Positions 38,678 to 47,297 of a DNA stretch of 64,000 nt are shown piece after piece; positions within the stretch are counted from its first letter, which is position 1, and every line of letters begins with the position of its first letter. Source of the stretch: Erythrobacteraceae bacterium CCH12-C2 (GTDB lineage: Bacteria; Pseudomonadota; Alphaproteobacteria; Sphingomonadales; Sphingomonadaceae); contig LSKF01000047.1 in NCBI GenBank assembly GCA_001556995.1, positions 31,698 through 95,697 of the forward strand. Direction: 5' to 3'. A program made the position numbers and the translations under genes. Below the pieces are notes generated by a model. That model was not told where the DNA came from and did no database searches. It saw only the letters and a program-made list of their open reading frames with translations.

Positions 38678-39515
38678 GGGCCGCCTCCGTTGCTTGATAG
38701 GCTTGAAACAGCCGCTGGACCGCACCCCGGACGGCGGTGAGACCTTCAGGCGCGCGCTTCATTTCGATCGAGACCGCCTTGGCATAGCCGCTCGCGCGCA
38801 GACCTTGGAGCACGGGCGCCAGCGCCGCCGCGTCCGCTGGGGCGGGGGCGAGGTCGGGCTCGCTGACGTGGACATGGTTGAGGCGCGGCGTCAGCGCAGG
38901 CAGGCGCGCGGGCACGTTGGCGAAGTGGCCGTTCATGTGCATCGCGCCGAGATCGAGGATCAGAGCAACCGCCGGGTGATCGACCAGCGCGGCGAAGGCC
39001 TCGGCCTCGTCGAGGGTGTTGCAGAAATTGGTGCCATAGGCCGCCGGATTGGCCTCGATGGTGATGCGCGTGCCCTCGGCTGCGGCGAGGTCGCCGAGTT
39101 CGCGGAACACGGCGGCCCCTTCGTGCAAAGCGTGCGACATCGCCATCCCACTAGGGACGCGGCGCTGGGCCGGGGAGCCGAATACCAGATTGGGAATCCC
39201 GAGTCGTCCGGCCAGGCGGATCGCGCGGGTCATGCCGGTGATGAAGGCGGCGCGCGCCTCGGGGCCGTCAAACAGGCCTGCGCCAGTCACGCCGAACAGC
39301 AGCGATTGCATCGAGACCAGCGAGAGCCCCGCGTCTGCCGCCTCCGCCAGCGCGGCCTTGGCAACCGATGCTTCGGGCACGAAGGGGTCGGCGGCGGCGT
39401 GGAAGAACAGCCCCGGCGCGATTTCGAGGCCGGTGATCCCGGCTTCGGCGAGGATCGCATAGGCCTCCAGCCGCTCGGCGGGCAGCCAGGCGATGTTGGA
39501 CATGGCGAGCTTCAT
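38670..39515 (-). CDS. TIM-barrel sugar isomerase/epimerase-like protein
   Basis: A 281-residue protein of the xylose isomerase-like (AP endonuclease 2) family. It begins MKLAMSNIAWLPAERLEAYA. Metal-ligand candidates are Glu in TRITIEANPAAYG, Asp in LILDLGAMHM, His in LNHVHVSEPDL, and Glu in VSIEMKRAPEG. The start is ATG 39515, overlapping the SDR stop by 4 bases. In this operon it probably acts on a sugar or sugar nucleotide. Confidence 0.78.
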   Translation of the reverse strand: MKLAMSNIAWLPAERLEAYAILAEAGITGLEIAPGLFFHAAADPFVPEASVAKAALAEAADAGLSLVSMQSLLFGVTGAGLFDGPEARAAFITGMTRAIRLAGRLGIPNLVFGSPAQRRVPSGMAMSHALHEGAAVFRELGDLAAAEGTRITIEANPAAYGTNFCNTLDEAEAFAALVDHPAVALILDLGAMHMNGHFANVPARLPALTPRLNHVHVSEPDLAPAPADAAALAPVLQGLRASGYAKAVSIEMKRAPEGLTAVRGAVQRLFQAYQATEAAHA

Positions 39516-40492
39516 GCCGCCGCCCTTTCGTGCGCGAAGAAGGCGGCGAGGTGGTCCAGCGTGGTGGCGGCGTCGAACTGGTACGGGCCCTCTGCACCCC
39601 ACAGGTCAGCATGGCGGGTGCGCATATCCTCGCGGTGGAGGCGGGCGGGGGTATCGGGCATTTCGCGTCCCAACAGCGCCGCGTGAATGGCGGCGGCGGT
39701 CAGCGGCTCGGCCACCAGATGCAGGTGCGACAATCCCGCATCCAGCGCGATGCCGATATCCTGCCACAGCCGCTCGATGGAGTAATATTGGTAGGTCGTC
39801 TCGCGGTGATGGAACTGTGTCGCCGATAGCTCCAGCGCCGTCACCGCATCCTCAAGTGCGGTCCGGCGGCGATCGGCGTTGAGCGCTGCGCGGTCCAGCC
39901 GGAGCAAGCCCGTCGCCGCATCGGGAGTGTAAAGCGCGCCCACCCATTCTGCGAGCGCGGGCTCCAGCGCACTGCACAGCGCATCGCGCTTCGCCGCGGA
40001 CAGCATCGAGGGCACGGGGTTCAGCAAATCGAACAGGAAATTCTTGCGCAGACCCTCGCCGAACAAGGCGGGAAGGCGGACCACAAGGCTGCCGGGGAAG
40101 TGGTTCTCGACAAACGCCTCCAAGGCGCGGCGATTTCGGCCATAGGCGAGGTCCTGCTGGAACCCCTGCGTGCCTTCGTCATCCCCGCCAGCAAAATCCG
40201 CCAGCACGGCAATCGAGGAGATCAGCACGAAGCGTTCGGCGCGCACGCCGGAAAGCTGCGCGATCAGCGCGTCGATCTTGGCCGCGTCACGCTCGGGCGC
40301 GAGGTTAGCCTCAAGCATCGAACCCGGCGCAGCGGCGCACACCAGCGTGCCGAAGGATTGCCCCTCAATGGTGGCAATATTCTGGCTGTTATAGCACGCC
40401 GCAAACGTCGTTTGCCGCAGCAGAGCGCTGCCGACAAAGCCGGTATGACCGATCAGGCCGCTGGCGGCGCGGGTGGAAATAGAACCGTTCAT
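39512..40492 (-). CDS. NAD(P)-dependent epimerase/dehydratase-like SDR
   Basis: A 326-residue extended SDR protein and first gene of the glycan operon. The cofactor loop is GLIGHTGFVGSALL. The place of the catalytic YxxxK reads YGRNR, so the lysine is arginine; activity may be altered. The upstream Ser is in FVLISSIAVLAD. I choose ATG 40492 over TTG 40513 because the family starts near its beta strand. The 171 bases upstream contain an inverted repeat. Confidence 0.72.
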   Translation of the reverse strand: MNGSISTRAASGLIGHTGFVGSALLRQTTFAACYNSQNIATIEGQSFGTLVCAAAPGSMLEANLAPERDAAKIDALIAQLSGVRAERFVLISSIAVLADFAGGDDEGTQGFQQDLAYGRNRRALEAFVENHFPGSLVVRLPALFGEGLRKNFLFDLLNPVPSMLSAAKRDALCSALEPALAEWVGALYTPDAATGLLRLDRAALNADRRRTALEDAVTALELSATQFHHRETTYQYYSIERLWQDIGIALDAGLSHLHLVAEPLTAAAIHAALLGREMPDTPARLHREDMRTRHADLWGAEGPYQFDAATTLDHLAAFFAHERAAA

Positions 40493-40663
40493 CGGGTCTC
40501 TGGCCGAGCTCAACTTTCGTGCTTAACGATCTTATCCTTGCGGCTCAGATGGATGCGCGAAAGCGGCCACCAGCATGACCCGGTGGGATTGGGATAGTAA
40601 ATATTGATCTAGATAAGGTTAAGCACGCTGCCCCGTACCGATGCCGGGAGGGCATATGCAAAC
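40493..40663. promoter_or_regulatory. Region upstream of the glycan operon, with inverted repeat
   Basis: CGTGCTTAAC (40518-40527) and GTTAAGCACG (40618-40627) form a perfect 10-bp inverted repeat 90 bases apart, and both arms are followed inward by CTTATC. The A/T-rich part near 40597-40620 is a likely promoter region. It may be a double operator or the ends of a small vanished element. Confidence 0.45.
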
Positions 40664-41731
40664 CTAGCCAAATACCTGCTTCAAGAATGCATCGACTGCT
40701 TTGGTCTGCGCCTGACCCGCGTTGGTGCCGAGCTCGCGGTTCATCCGACCGTGATCAGTGTCTGTAACCGGCACCGCCTCTGCCCGCGCCCCCGCCTTCG
40801 TCAGCGCGGCTACCAGAGCCTCGGACTGGGCCTTGGAAGCGGCTCGCTCAGCGACATAAAGCGCAAGCCAATGCGGCGCATCGGGCCCGCCGACATGCGT
40901 GGTCGGGGAGAGTGCCCGCTGCCGCGCTGGATCGCTGCCAAAGGCGGCCTGATAGATACGCGGCAGCTCGTTGTCGCTACGCTTCACCTGTGCTGCGACG
41001 TCATATCCCGCTCCATCGAGCAGCACGACGCCTTTGATCGCGCCGAACGCGTCGCCTGCATATTGCGGGTCGGTCGCCACCAGAGCAGCCAGATGGGCGC
41101 CTGCGCTATGGCCCATCAATACAATGGAGTTGGGATCAAAGCCGTTGGCGCGGGCCTCGGTCCGCAGCGCCTGCAGCGCCGCGCCGATATCAGCAGCCTG
41201 CGTTTCGACCGGGGCTTCCGGCAACAGGCGATAGCCGGTTGAGGCAAAAACATATCCGGCGGCAGTAAAATGCTGCGGCTTGGCCTGTACGGTGGTCTTG
41301 TGATTGCCAAAGCTCCACCCGCCGCCATGAATGAACAGCACCAACGGGGCTGCGCCCGTGGCACCTTCGGGACGATAGAGATCGATCTTCTGGTGCTCGT
41401 CCGGGCCATAGGACACTGTGCTGCTCACGGCCGCGCTCGCTGCCATCATGCCTTGACCCCCGCGTCGCGCCCCTCCTGCCGGACGGTCCGACTGACCGCC
41501 GCGGGCCTCCATCCGCGCCCGCAGTTCGGCCTGGCAGCCCTCGGACAGCTGGGTATATTTCTCGCGCAGGCAGGTGCGCAGCTCACCGCGATTGCCGCCG
41601 CACAGTTGCTGGATTTCCGCGCGGCATTCCGGGGCAGGACCCGCGCCCGCGCGCCGCTGCTGGGCGAGGATCGGGGTGGCGAGCAGCGCTAGCGTTCCGG
41701 CGGCGATCAGGGTTTTGGTGGCGGTGGTCAT
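40664..41731 (-). CDS. Secreted alpha/beta-hydrolase (esterase) with Cys-rich N-terminal repeat
   Basis: A 355-residue protein with a signal peptide (MTTATKTLIAAGTLALLATPILA). Residues 35-73 hold a four-cysteine segment (CRAEIQQLCGGNRGELRTC, then LSEGC) like a GLG1/cysteine-rich repeat (PF00839). The rest is a hormone-sensitive-lipase-like esterase: oxyanion motif FIHGGGWSFG, nucleophile GHSAGAHLAA, late Asp/His region VTDTDHGRMN. It would act in the periplasm or outside the cell. The two-domain combination is unusual. Confidence 0.85.
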   Translation of the reverse strand: MTTATKTLIAAGTLALLATPILAQQRRAGAGPAPECRAEIQQLCGGNRGELRTCLREKYTQLSEGCQAELRARMEARGGQSDRPAGGARRGGQGMMAASAAVSSTVSYGPDEHQKIDLYRPEGATGAAPLVLFIHGGGWSFGNHKTTVQAKPQHFTAAGYVFASTGYRLLPEAPVETQAADIGAALQALRTEARANGFDPNSIVLMGHSAGAHLAALVATDPQYAGDAFGAIKGVVLLDGAGYDVAAQVKRSDNELPRIYQAAFGSDPARQRALSPTTHVGGPDAPHWLALYVAERAASKAQSEALVAALTKAGARAEAVPVTDTDHGRMNRELGTNAGQAQTKAVDAFLKQVFG

Positions 41732-41865
41732 GGGGGCGGGCTCCTTGAGTGGGGTTCAGACAGTCCAACGCGTCACCCCGCCAAATCCTTCGCGCCGATG
41801 CCCTTGCCCAAATCCCGCCAACCGCCTAGGCCCCCGCCCGGTTTCGCCAACGCATAAGGAACATA

Positions 41866-43155
41866 ATGGCCAACGTCACCGTGATCGGCGCCCAATGGGG
41901 CGATGAGGGCAAGGGCAAGATCGTCGACTGGCTCGCCAGCCGCGCCGATGTGGTGGTGCGCTTTCAGGGCGGGCACAATGCCGGCCACACGCTGGTGATT
42001 GATGGCAAGACCTACAAGCTCTCGCTGCTGCCATCGGGCATCGTCTCGGGCACGCTCTCGGTGATCGGCAATGGGGTGGTGCTCGATCCTTGGGCGCTGC
42101 GTGACGAGGTTGCCAAGGTCGAAGGGCAGGGCGTTTCGATCACCGACGAGAACCTTGCGATTGCCGACAATTGCCCGCTGATCCTGCCGCTCCACCGCGA
42201 TCTCGATGCCTTGCGTGAGACTGCGGCGGGCAAGGGCAAGATCGGCACCACCGGGCGCGGGATCGGCCCGGCTTACGAAGACAAGGTCGGCCGCCGCGCC
42301 ATCCGCGTGTGCGACTTGGCGCATATTGACAGCCTAGAGGCCCAGCTTGACCGCCTCTGCGCCCACCACGATGCGCTGCGCGCAGGCTTCGGCCAGCCCC
42401 CGGTTGACCGTGCGGCGCTTCTCGAAGAACTGCGCGAAATCGCGCCCTTCGTGCTCAAATTCGCCCAGCCGGTGTGGAAGCGCTTGAAGAAGGTCCGCCG
42501 CGCCGGGGCCAAGATCCTGTTTGAAGGCGCGCAGGGCGTGCTGCTCGATGTCGATCACGGCACCTATCCCTTCGTCACCTCGTCCAACACGGTCAGCGGC
42601 ACAGCGGCCTCGGGCTCGGGCCTCGGCCCCAATTCGACCGGCTTCGTGCTCGGGATCGTCAAGGCCTATACCACCCGGGTCGGCTCCGGCCCGTTCCCGA
42701 CGGAACTTGAGGATGACATCGGCCAGCGCCTCGGCGAGCGCGGCCATGAATTCGGCACCGTCACCGGGCGCAAGCGCCGCGTTGGCTGGTTCGATGCCGT
42801 GCTGGTGCGCCAGTCCTGCGCGATCAGCGGGGTGACCGGCATTGCGCTCACCAAGATCGACGTGCTCGACGGGCTGGAGAAGGTGCAGATCTGCACCGGA
42901 TACCGGCTGCGCGGGCAGGTTTATGACTACCTCCCCAGCCATGCCGCTGATCAGGCCGCGTGCGAGCCGATCTACGAAGAAATGCCCGGCTGGCACGAAA
43001 GCACCGCAGGTGCGCGCTCTTATGCCGATCTGCCGGCCAACGCGATCAAGTATATCCAGCGCATCCAGGAGCTGATCGAATGCCCCGTGGCGCTGGTCTC
43101 GACCTCGCCCGAGCGCGACGACACGATCCTGATGCGCGATCCGTTTGTGGATTGA
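41866..43155 (+). CDS. purA: Adenylosuccinate synthetase
   Basis: A 429-residue enzyme joining IMP and aspartate with GTP, on the way to AMP. Signatures [45 protein letters not shown] and [15 protein letters not shown] are all present. Length is normal. In related genomes purA often follows hisZ; here 10 kb of glycan and esterase genes lie between, suggesting an insertion. That is inference from memory of synteny. Confidence 0.98.
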   Translation: MANVTVIGAQWGDEGKGKIVDWLASRADVVVRFQGGHNAGHTLVIDGKTYKLSLLPSGIVSGTLSVIGNGVVLDPWALRDEVAKVEGQGVSITDENLAIADNCPLILPLHRDLDALRETAAGKGKIGTTGRGIGPAYEDKVGRRAIRVCDLAHIDSLEAQLDRLCAHHDALRAGFGQPPVDRAALLEELREIAPFVLKFAQPVWKRLKKVRRAGAKILFEGAQGVLLDVDHGTYPFVTSSNTVSGTAASGSGLGPNSTGFVLGIVKAYTTRVGSGPFPTELEDDIGQRLGERGHEFGTVTGRKRRVGWFDAVLVRQSCAISGVTGIALTKIDVLDGLEKVQICTGYRLRGQVYDYLPSHAADQAACEPIYEEMPGWHESTAGARSYADLPANAIKYIQRIQELIECPVALVSTSPERDDTILMRDPFVD

Positions 43156-43188
43156 TCGCGCTGCGGGCGCGGGGTTATTCTCGCGCCT

Positions 43189-43746
43189 GTGAACCGCCTC
43201 GCTCTCCTGCCGCTGCTGGCGCTTGCTGCCTGCGCCAACCCTCCGCCCAAGCAGGCCGAGGGGCCGTCCGCGCAGCAACCCCCACTGGCGCGTGAGGCGG
43301 AGCGGATCGTGGGGCAGCCGCGCTTCACCCAGCTTGATTACCTATTGGTCGACAAGTCCGAACGGCTGATGATCGGCTATGCGGGGGGCAAACCGGTCAA
43401 GGCGTGGCGGGGCCTGCAATTCGGCGATCAGCCCATGGGCCACAAGCAGTTCGAAGGCGACGAACGCACGCCCGAAGGCCGCTACGTGATCGAAGGTCGC
43501 AATCCGGGCAGCGCCTATCACCTCAGCCTGAAAGTCTCCTACCCCAACGCGGAAGATCGCGCTTTCGCGAGGGCAAATGGCCGCTCGCCGGGGGGTGACA
43601 TCTTTCTCCACGGCCAGCCGAACGCCTTGCCGTTTGGCCGGATGCCGGGTGATTGGACCGACGGTTGCATCGCCCTCTCCAACGCCGAAATCGCGGAATT
43701 ATGGCGGATCGTGCCCGATGGGACAGTGATCGAAATCCGGCCTTGA
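43189..43746 (+). CDS. L,D-transpeptidase (YkuD) family lipoprotein
   Basis: A 185-residue lipoprotein, start GTG 43189, with signal and lipobox MNRLALLPLLALAACAN. The YkuD domain has GEYxI-like TPEGRYVIEGRN, the His in DIFLHGQP, and the catalytic Cys in DWTDGCIALSN. Such enzymes crosslink or anchor peptidoglycan in the periplasm. It lies 33 bases after purA in the same direction. The exact reaction is uncertain since some members are endopeptidases. Confidence 0.88.
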   Translation: MNRLALLPLLALAACANPPPKQAEGPSAQQPPLAREAERIVGQPRFTQLDYLLVDKSERLMIGYAGGKPVKAWRGLQFGDQPMGHKQFEGDERTPEGRYVIEGRNPGSAYHLSLKVSYPNAEDRAFARANGRSPGGDIFLHGQPNALPFGRMPGDWTDGCIALSNAEIAELWRIVPDGTVIEIRP

Positions 43747-43780
43747 GGGCTGATGTTCTAGCGCAACTCCGTATACTTAC

Positions 43781-43825
43781 TTGACTTGATCCGGTTTTGT
43801 TCTATTTTGGTTCCAACTTGTTGGA
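43781..43825 (+). promoter_or_regulatory. Promoter and palindromic operator of MarR-like gene
   Basis: TTGACT at 43781 and TATTTT at 43803, 16 bases apart. The palindrome TCCAAC-TT-GTTGGA (43812-43825) lies just downstream and covers the ribosome site (GGAG), so the regulator may block its own expression. Confidence 0.6.
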
Positions 43826-43834
43826 GTCGAGTCG

Positions 43835-44854
43835 ATGCTGAGCCTTGCCGCCGATCACACCGATTTTTCCTATGATATTGCCAGCGATGCTGCGGGATGC
43901 CCCGCGCGCGTGGCGATTTTTGGCGCGGATGCGCAGGTGCGGGCGCAGATGGCCGATGATCTGGGCGGGGCAGGCTTCCGGGCGCTCGATGGCGGGCCGG
44001 TTGCTGCGCTGCTGGAAGGGCCGATAGCTTTGCTCGGCGATGTGGTGGTGGTCGATTGCCCGGTCATGGGTGCGCGCGGGCTGGATGCTGTGATGCTGGC
44101 GGGTCTGGCGCGGCTCGATATGCGGGTGGCGCGCTCGGGGGCGAAGTTGATTGCGGTAACCAATCTCGCCGGGCTTGATGATGTCTTCGCCGTGCTTGAT
44201 CAATCCGCGCCGCAGATTCTGGTCGCGCCCAGCCGTGCCGAACGGGTGATTGCGGTTGGCCGGGTGATGGGGGAGGCGGGCGCTGCGCGCCTCAGGGAAA
44301 TGGGTGAGGAAGATCGCATCGCGCTCCTTCGCCTGTCGCAGCAGGTCGAGGCGATTGCGCATACGCTTGACCGTTTGTCGCAGCCCCAGCCCTCGCAGCA
44401 GCCTGCATTGGCCGGTTTCGGCAAATTGAAGCGCGTTTATCACGGCGACGGGCCAGCGCAGGACAATATCAGCTTCGGCGCTTCGACCACCGTGGCCAGC
44501 GCGCCGCTGCCTGATCCCAAGCTGGTGCGGCAGGTGATCGCCAATCGGCAGGCGCGCGGCCGGTTCTTCGATCCGGCGCTGTTCGGCGATCCGGCATGGG
44601 ACATGCTGCTCGATCTGACCGCTGCGCAGGGGGAAGGCACGCAGGTCTCGGTGACCTCGCTGTGCATCGCCGCAGGGGTTCCGGCGACCACGGCGCTGCG
44701 CTGGCTGACGCAGATGGTGGAGAGCGGGATCTTCGTGCGGCTGCCCGACCCGGCCGACAAGCGCCGCGCCTTCATCGCGATGAGCGACGACGCATCGGCC
44801 GCCATGGCGAATTACTTTGCCAGCGTGAAGGGACCGGTCGAGCTTGCGGCATAG
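43835..44854 (+). CDS. MarR-like winged-helix regulator with receiver-like N-terminal domain
   Basis: A 339-residue protein. Residues about 25-155 look like a Rossmann or CheY-like domain (RVAIFGADAQVRAQMADDL, VVVVDCPVMGARG, KLIAVTNLAGLDDVFAVLD) but lack a clear phosphoacceptor Asp in the usual context. A coiled linker (about 165-185) joins it to a MarR-type winged helix (about 245-330; VTSLCIAAGVPATTALRWL, FVRLPDPADKRRAFI). This two-part layout recurs in sphingomonads. Targets are unknown. Confidence 0.75.
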   Translation: MLSLAADHTDFSYDIASDAAGCPARVAIFGADAQVRAQMADDLGGAGFRALDGGPVAALLEGPIALLGDVVVVDCPVMGARGLDAVMLAGLARLDMRVARSGAKLIAVTNLAGLDDVFAVLDQSAPQILVAPSRAERVIAVGRVMGEAGAARLREMGEEDRIALLRLSQQVEAIAHTLDRLSQPQPSQQPALAGFGKLKRVYHGDGPAQDNISFGASTTVASAPLPDPKLVRQVIANRQARGRFFDPALFGDPAWDMLLDLTAAQGEGTQVSVTSLCIAAGVPATTALRWLTQMVESGIFVRLPDPADKRRAFIAMSDDASAAMANYFASVKGPVELAA

Positions 44855-44924
44855 GGCGTTTTGGGGCGGCTGCGGGACGGGGCGGTTGAGGCCGTGTCCG
44901 GGGCTAAGCACCCTCAGGCGGCGA

Positions 44925-45779
44925 TCAGTCCCGTTCTGATGGCCGCCAGCGCAGGATGAGCGTGAGGCCGACAGGACCTTCGCTGTCCCAGTTTTCTTGT
45001 CCAGCGGGGCGAGTTTGAACCGCTCCAGACGCTTCTTGCCCCTCCCAAACGCGGCGCGCCGCGTCAGCGCGGGCGCGGGCCAGAATGGCAGGCGGAACCG
45101 CGCCGTCCAACAGCAACACATCCGCCTCGCCCAATAGCCGGGCCTGCCGCAAGGTCAGGTCTTCGGGATTGGGGCTCGTCAGGGTAAGATCGACCACCGC
45201 CCCCCCGCGGTTATCGGATGCGCCCGAAAGCCACGCCTCAACCTTTTCAAATGATGAGGAATCGAGCGGATCAAGCGGACCACCCTCGGCCAGTGCCGCA
45301 TCCACCGCCCGCCGCCGCGCCGCACCGTCCGGGAACCGCTCGCGCAGCCGGGGCCGCGCCGCCTCCATCGCCTTGGCGAGCTCGCCGAGCGTCTCCGGCA
45401 GCACCCGCTCCAGCCGCAGCCGCACATGCTTGGCCAGCCCGGCCGAAGCCCCGCCGGTCCCGATCGCTACTAGCAGCGGGTCACGGTCAAGAATGGAAGG
45501 TGTTGTAAAGTCGCACAATTCCGGCCGATCAACAACATTGACCAGCATGCCGGCACAGCGGGCATTGATCGCCGCTACCTCGCAGGCGCGAGCATCATCA
45601 TAGGCGATAAAGGCGAGCCGCACCCCCTCATCCACCGCCCGCGCGAGATCATCCACGATAATGCCGCCCGCCCGCTCTACCAGCCGCCGCTTGGGCTCCG
45701 CCGCAGGGCCATCACCCAGCACCAGCACGCTCTGCCCCGCGATCTGGTGGAACAACGGCAGGCTGGCGATGCGGCTCAT
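44925..45779 (-). CDS. cysG: Precorrin-2 dehydrogenase/ferrochelatase with a truncated SUMT domain
   Basis: A 284-residue protein starting at ATG 45779. The N-terminal part is the CysG NAD-binding domain (SVLVLGDGPAAEPKRRLVERAG), followed by dimerisation and helical domains (KHVRLRLERVLPETLGEL), which makes sirohaem from precorrin-2. From about residue 215 it resembles the start of the methyltransferase (SUMT) domain (VDLTLTSPNPEDLTLRQ, then ARLLGEADVLLLDG) but ends some 180 residues early. The usual GAGPGD loop is degraded to TSPNPE. So the methylation step must be done elsewhere. Confidence 0.8.
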   Translation of the reverse strand: MSRIASLPLFHQIAGQSVLVLGDGPAAEPKRRLVERAGGIIVDDLARAVDEGVRLAFIAYDDARACEVAAINARCAGMLVNVVDRPELCDFTTPSILDRDPLLVAIGTGGASAGLAKHVRLRLERVLPETLGELAKAMEAARPRLRERFPDGAARRRAVDAALAEGGPLDPLDSSSFEKVEAWLSGASDNRGGAVVDLTLTSPNPEDLTLRQARLLGEADVLLLDGAVPPAILARARADAARRVWEGQEASGAVQTRPAGQENWDSEGPVGLTLILRWRPSERD

Positions 45780-45786
45780 CGCGCCC

Positions 45787-47046
45787 TCAGGCCAGCCACT
45801 CGGGCACCCGTTCGGCATCCATGATCGCGCCCGCTTCGATCCGGTCGGCGACCACGGCGAAGCGATCGCCATCGACCAGCACTTCGGCCACGAACCCGCG
45901 CGAATTGTAGGACGAGGCCATCGTCGCGCCATAAGCTCCCGCCGTGCGGAACACCGCGAGGTCGCCCGCCTGCAGGGCGTCGCATTCGCGGCCCATGGCG
46001 AAGGTATCGCCGGTCTCGCAGATCGGGCCGACGATATTCGCCGTCATCCGCGCGCCCGAAGGTTCGACCGCTTCGAAATGGTGATAGGCGCCGTACAAAG
46101 CGGGCCGCGCCAGATCGTTCATCGCCGCATCGACGATCACGAAGGGATCCTTGATCCCGCGCTTGACCCGCACCACGCGGGTCAGCAGCACGCCAGCATT
46201 GCCCGCGATCACCCGGCCGGGTTCGAAGATCAGCTTGACGCCCCAGTCCTTCGTCACCCGCGCCACCATCGCGCCATATTCGGCCGGGGCAGGGAGCACC
46301 TCGCCGACACGATAGGGCACGCCCAGTCCACCGCCGAGGTCGACATGGGTGATGAGATGACCCGCACCGCGCAGCGCCGTCACCAGCGCGCCCAGCTTCA
46401 GGAACGCAGCCTCCAGCGGGGCCAGATCGGCGAGCTGGCTGCCGATATGCACCGCCACCCCGCGCAGGTTCACCCCCGGCAGGCCCGCCAGCTTGCCGAA
46501 GATCTGCCCCGCCTCGCTGATCGGCACGCCGAACTTGTTGTCGGCCTTGCCGGTCGAGATCTTGTCGTGGGTGCCAGCGTCAACATCGGGGTTGATCCGC
46601 AGGGTGCACTGCGCGGTCATGCCCCGCGCCGCCGCAATTTCGGCGAGCTCAACGCCTTCTTCCTCGCTCTCGATATTGAACTGGCCGATCCCGGCCTCGA
46701 GCGCGGCGATCATCTCGGCGGCGGTCTTGCCCACGCCCGAAAACACGATCATCTCGGGCGCAATTCCTGCCGCCAGCGCGCGGCGCATTTCGCCGACCGA
46801 GACGACGTCAGCCCCCATGCCCTGCGCGCCCAGCACCTTGAGCACGGCAAGGTTGGGGTTGGATTTCACCGCAAAGGCGATCAGCTTGTCGGGCACATTG
46901 GCCAAAGCCTCGCGAAACACGCGGGCATGGCGCTCCAACGTGGCGCGCGAATAGACATAGACGGGGGTGCCGACGGCTTCCGCGATCAGCGGCAGCGGCA
47001 CGTCTTCGGCGTGCATGACGCCGTTCTTAAGAGCAAAATGGTCCAT
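45787..47046 (-). CDS. lysA: Diaminopimelate decarboxylase
   Basis: A 419-residue PLP enzyme for the last step of lysine synthesis. The PLP lysine is in LIAFAVKSNPNLAVL; the glycine-rich phosphate loop is HVDLGGGLGVPY; the late active-site motif is ICETGDTFA, then GAYGATMASSYN. Length is normal. It lies 7 bases upstream of the CysG-like gene and 11 bases after a small lipoprotein gene, in one leftward operon that begins with argH. Confidence 0.97.
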   Translation of the reverse strand: MDHFALKNGVMHAEDVPLPLIAEAVGTPVYVYSRATLERHARVFREALANVPDKLIAFAVKSNPNLAVLKVLGAQGMGADVVSVGEMRRALAAGIAPEMIVFSGVGKTAAEMIAALEAGIGQFNIESEEEGVELAEIAAARGMTAQCTLRINPDVDAGTHDKISTGKADNKFGVPISEAGQIFGKLAGLPGVNLRGVAVHIGSQLADLAPLEAAFLKLGALVTALRGAGHLITHVDLGGGLGVPYRVGEVLPAPAEYGAMVARVTKDWGVKLIFEPGRVIAGNAGVLLTRVVRVKRGIKDPFVIVDAAMNDLARPALYGAYHHFEAVEPSGARMTANIVGPICETGDTFAMGRECDALQAGDLAVFRTAGAYGATMASSYNSRGFVAEVLVDGDRFAVVADRIEAGAIMDAERVPEWLA

Positions 47047-47057
47047 TGATCCTGGTT

Positions 47058-47297
47058 CTATTCGGGCGGGAGATCGAAGGGATCGTCCTGGCGTTCTTCT
47101 GAGCGGCGGCGCAGTTCGACGCTGCGTTCGGGCGCGGCGAGGGCTTCGCGGCGCAGCAGTTCCTCGGCGCTGGGCTGGGCCTGCGCGCCATAGGGCGCGG
47201 TGGGCAAGCCCGCGCCTTCAGGCGGGGTGAGCGGCGCGCGGGCACCGCATCCGGCGAGCAGGCTGGCTGCAATCAGGGCAATGGCAATCCGCATCAT
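47058..47297 (-). CDS. Small lipoprotein (LptM/YifL-like)
   Basis: A 79-residue lipoprotein with lipobox [10 protein letters not shown] after a short signal, then a proline-rich tail. It lies between argH and lysA, the place where many proteobacteria have the LptM (YifL) lipoprotein, which helps mature the LPS transporter LptD. The start (ATG 47297 or 47294) overlaps the argH stop. The identification rests on position and type rather than strong similarity. Confidence 0.7.
   Translation of the reverse strand: MMRIAIALIAASLLAGCGARAPLTPPEGAGLPTAPYGAQAQPSAEELLRREALAAPERSVELRRRSEERQDDPFDLPPE

Noticed and set aside
43802..45121. 439-codon minus-strand frame across the MarR-like gene
   Set aside because: It overlaps a well-supported gene on the other strand and has unlikely composition (Cys/Arg/His/Pro rich).
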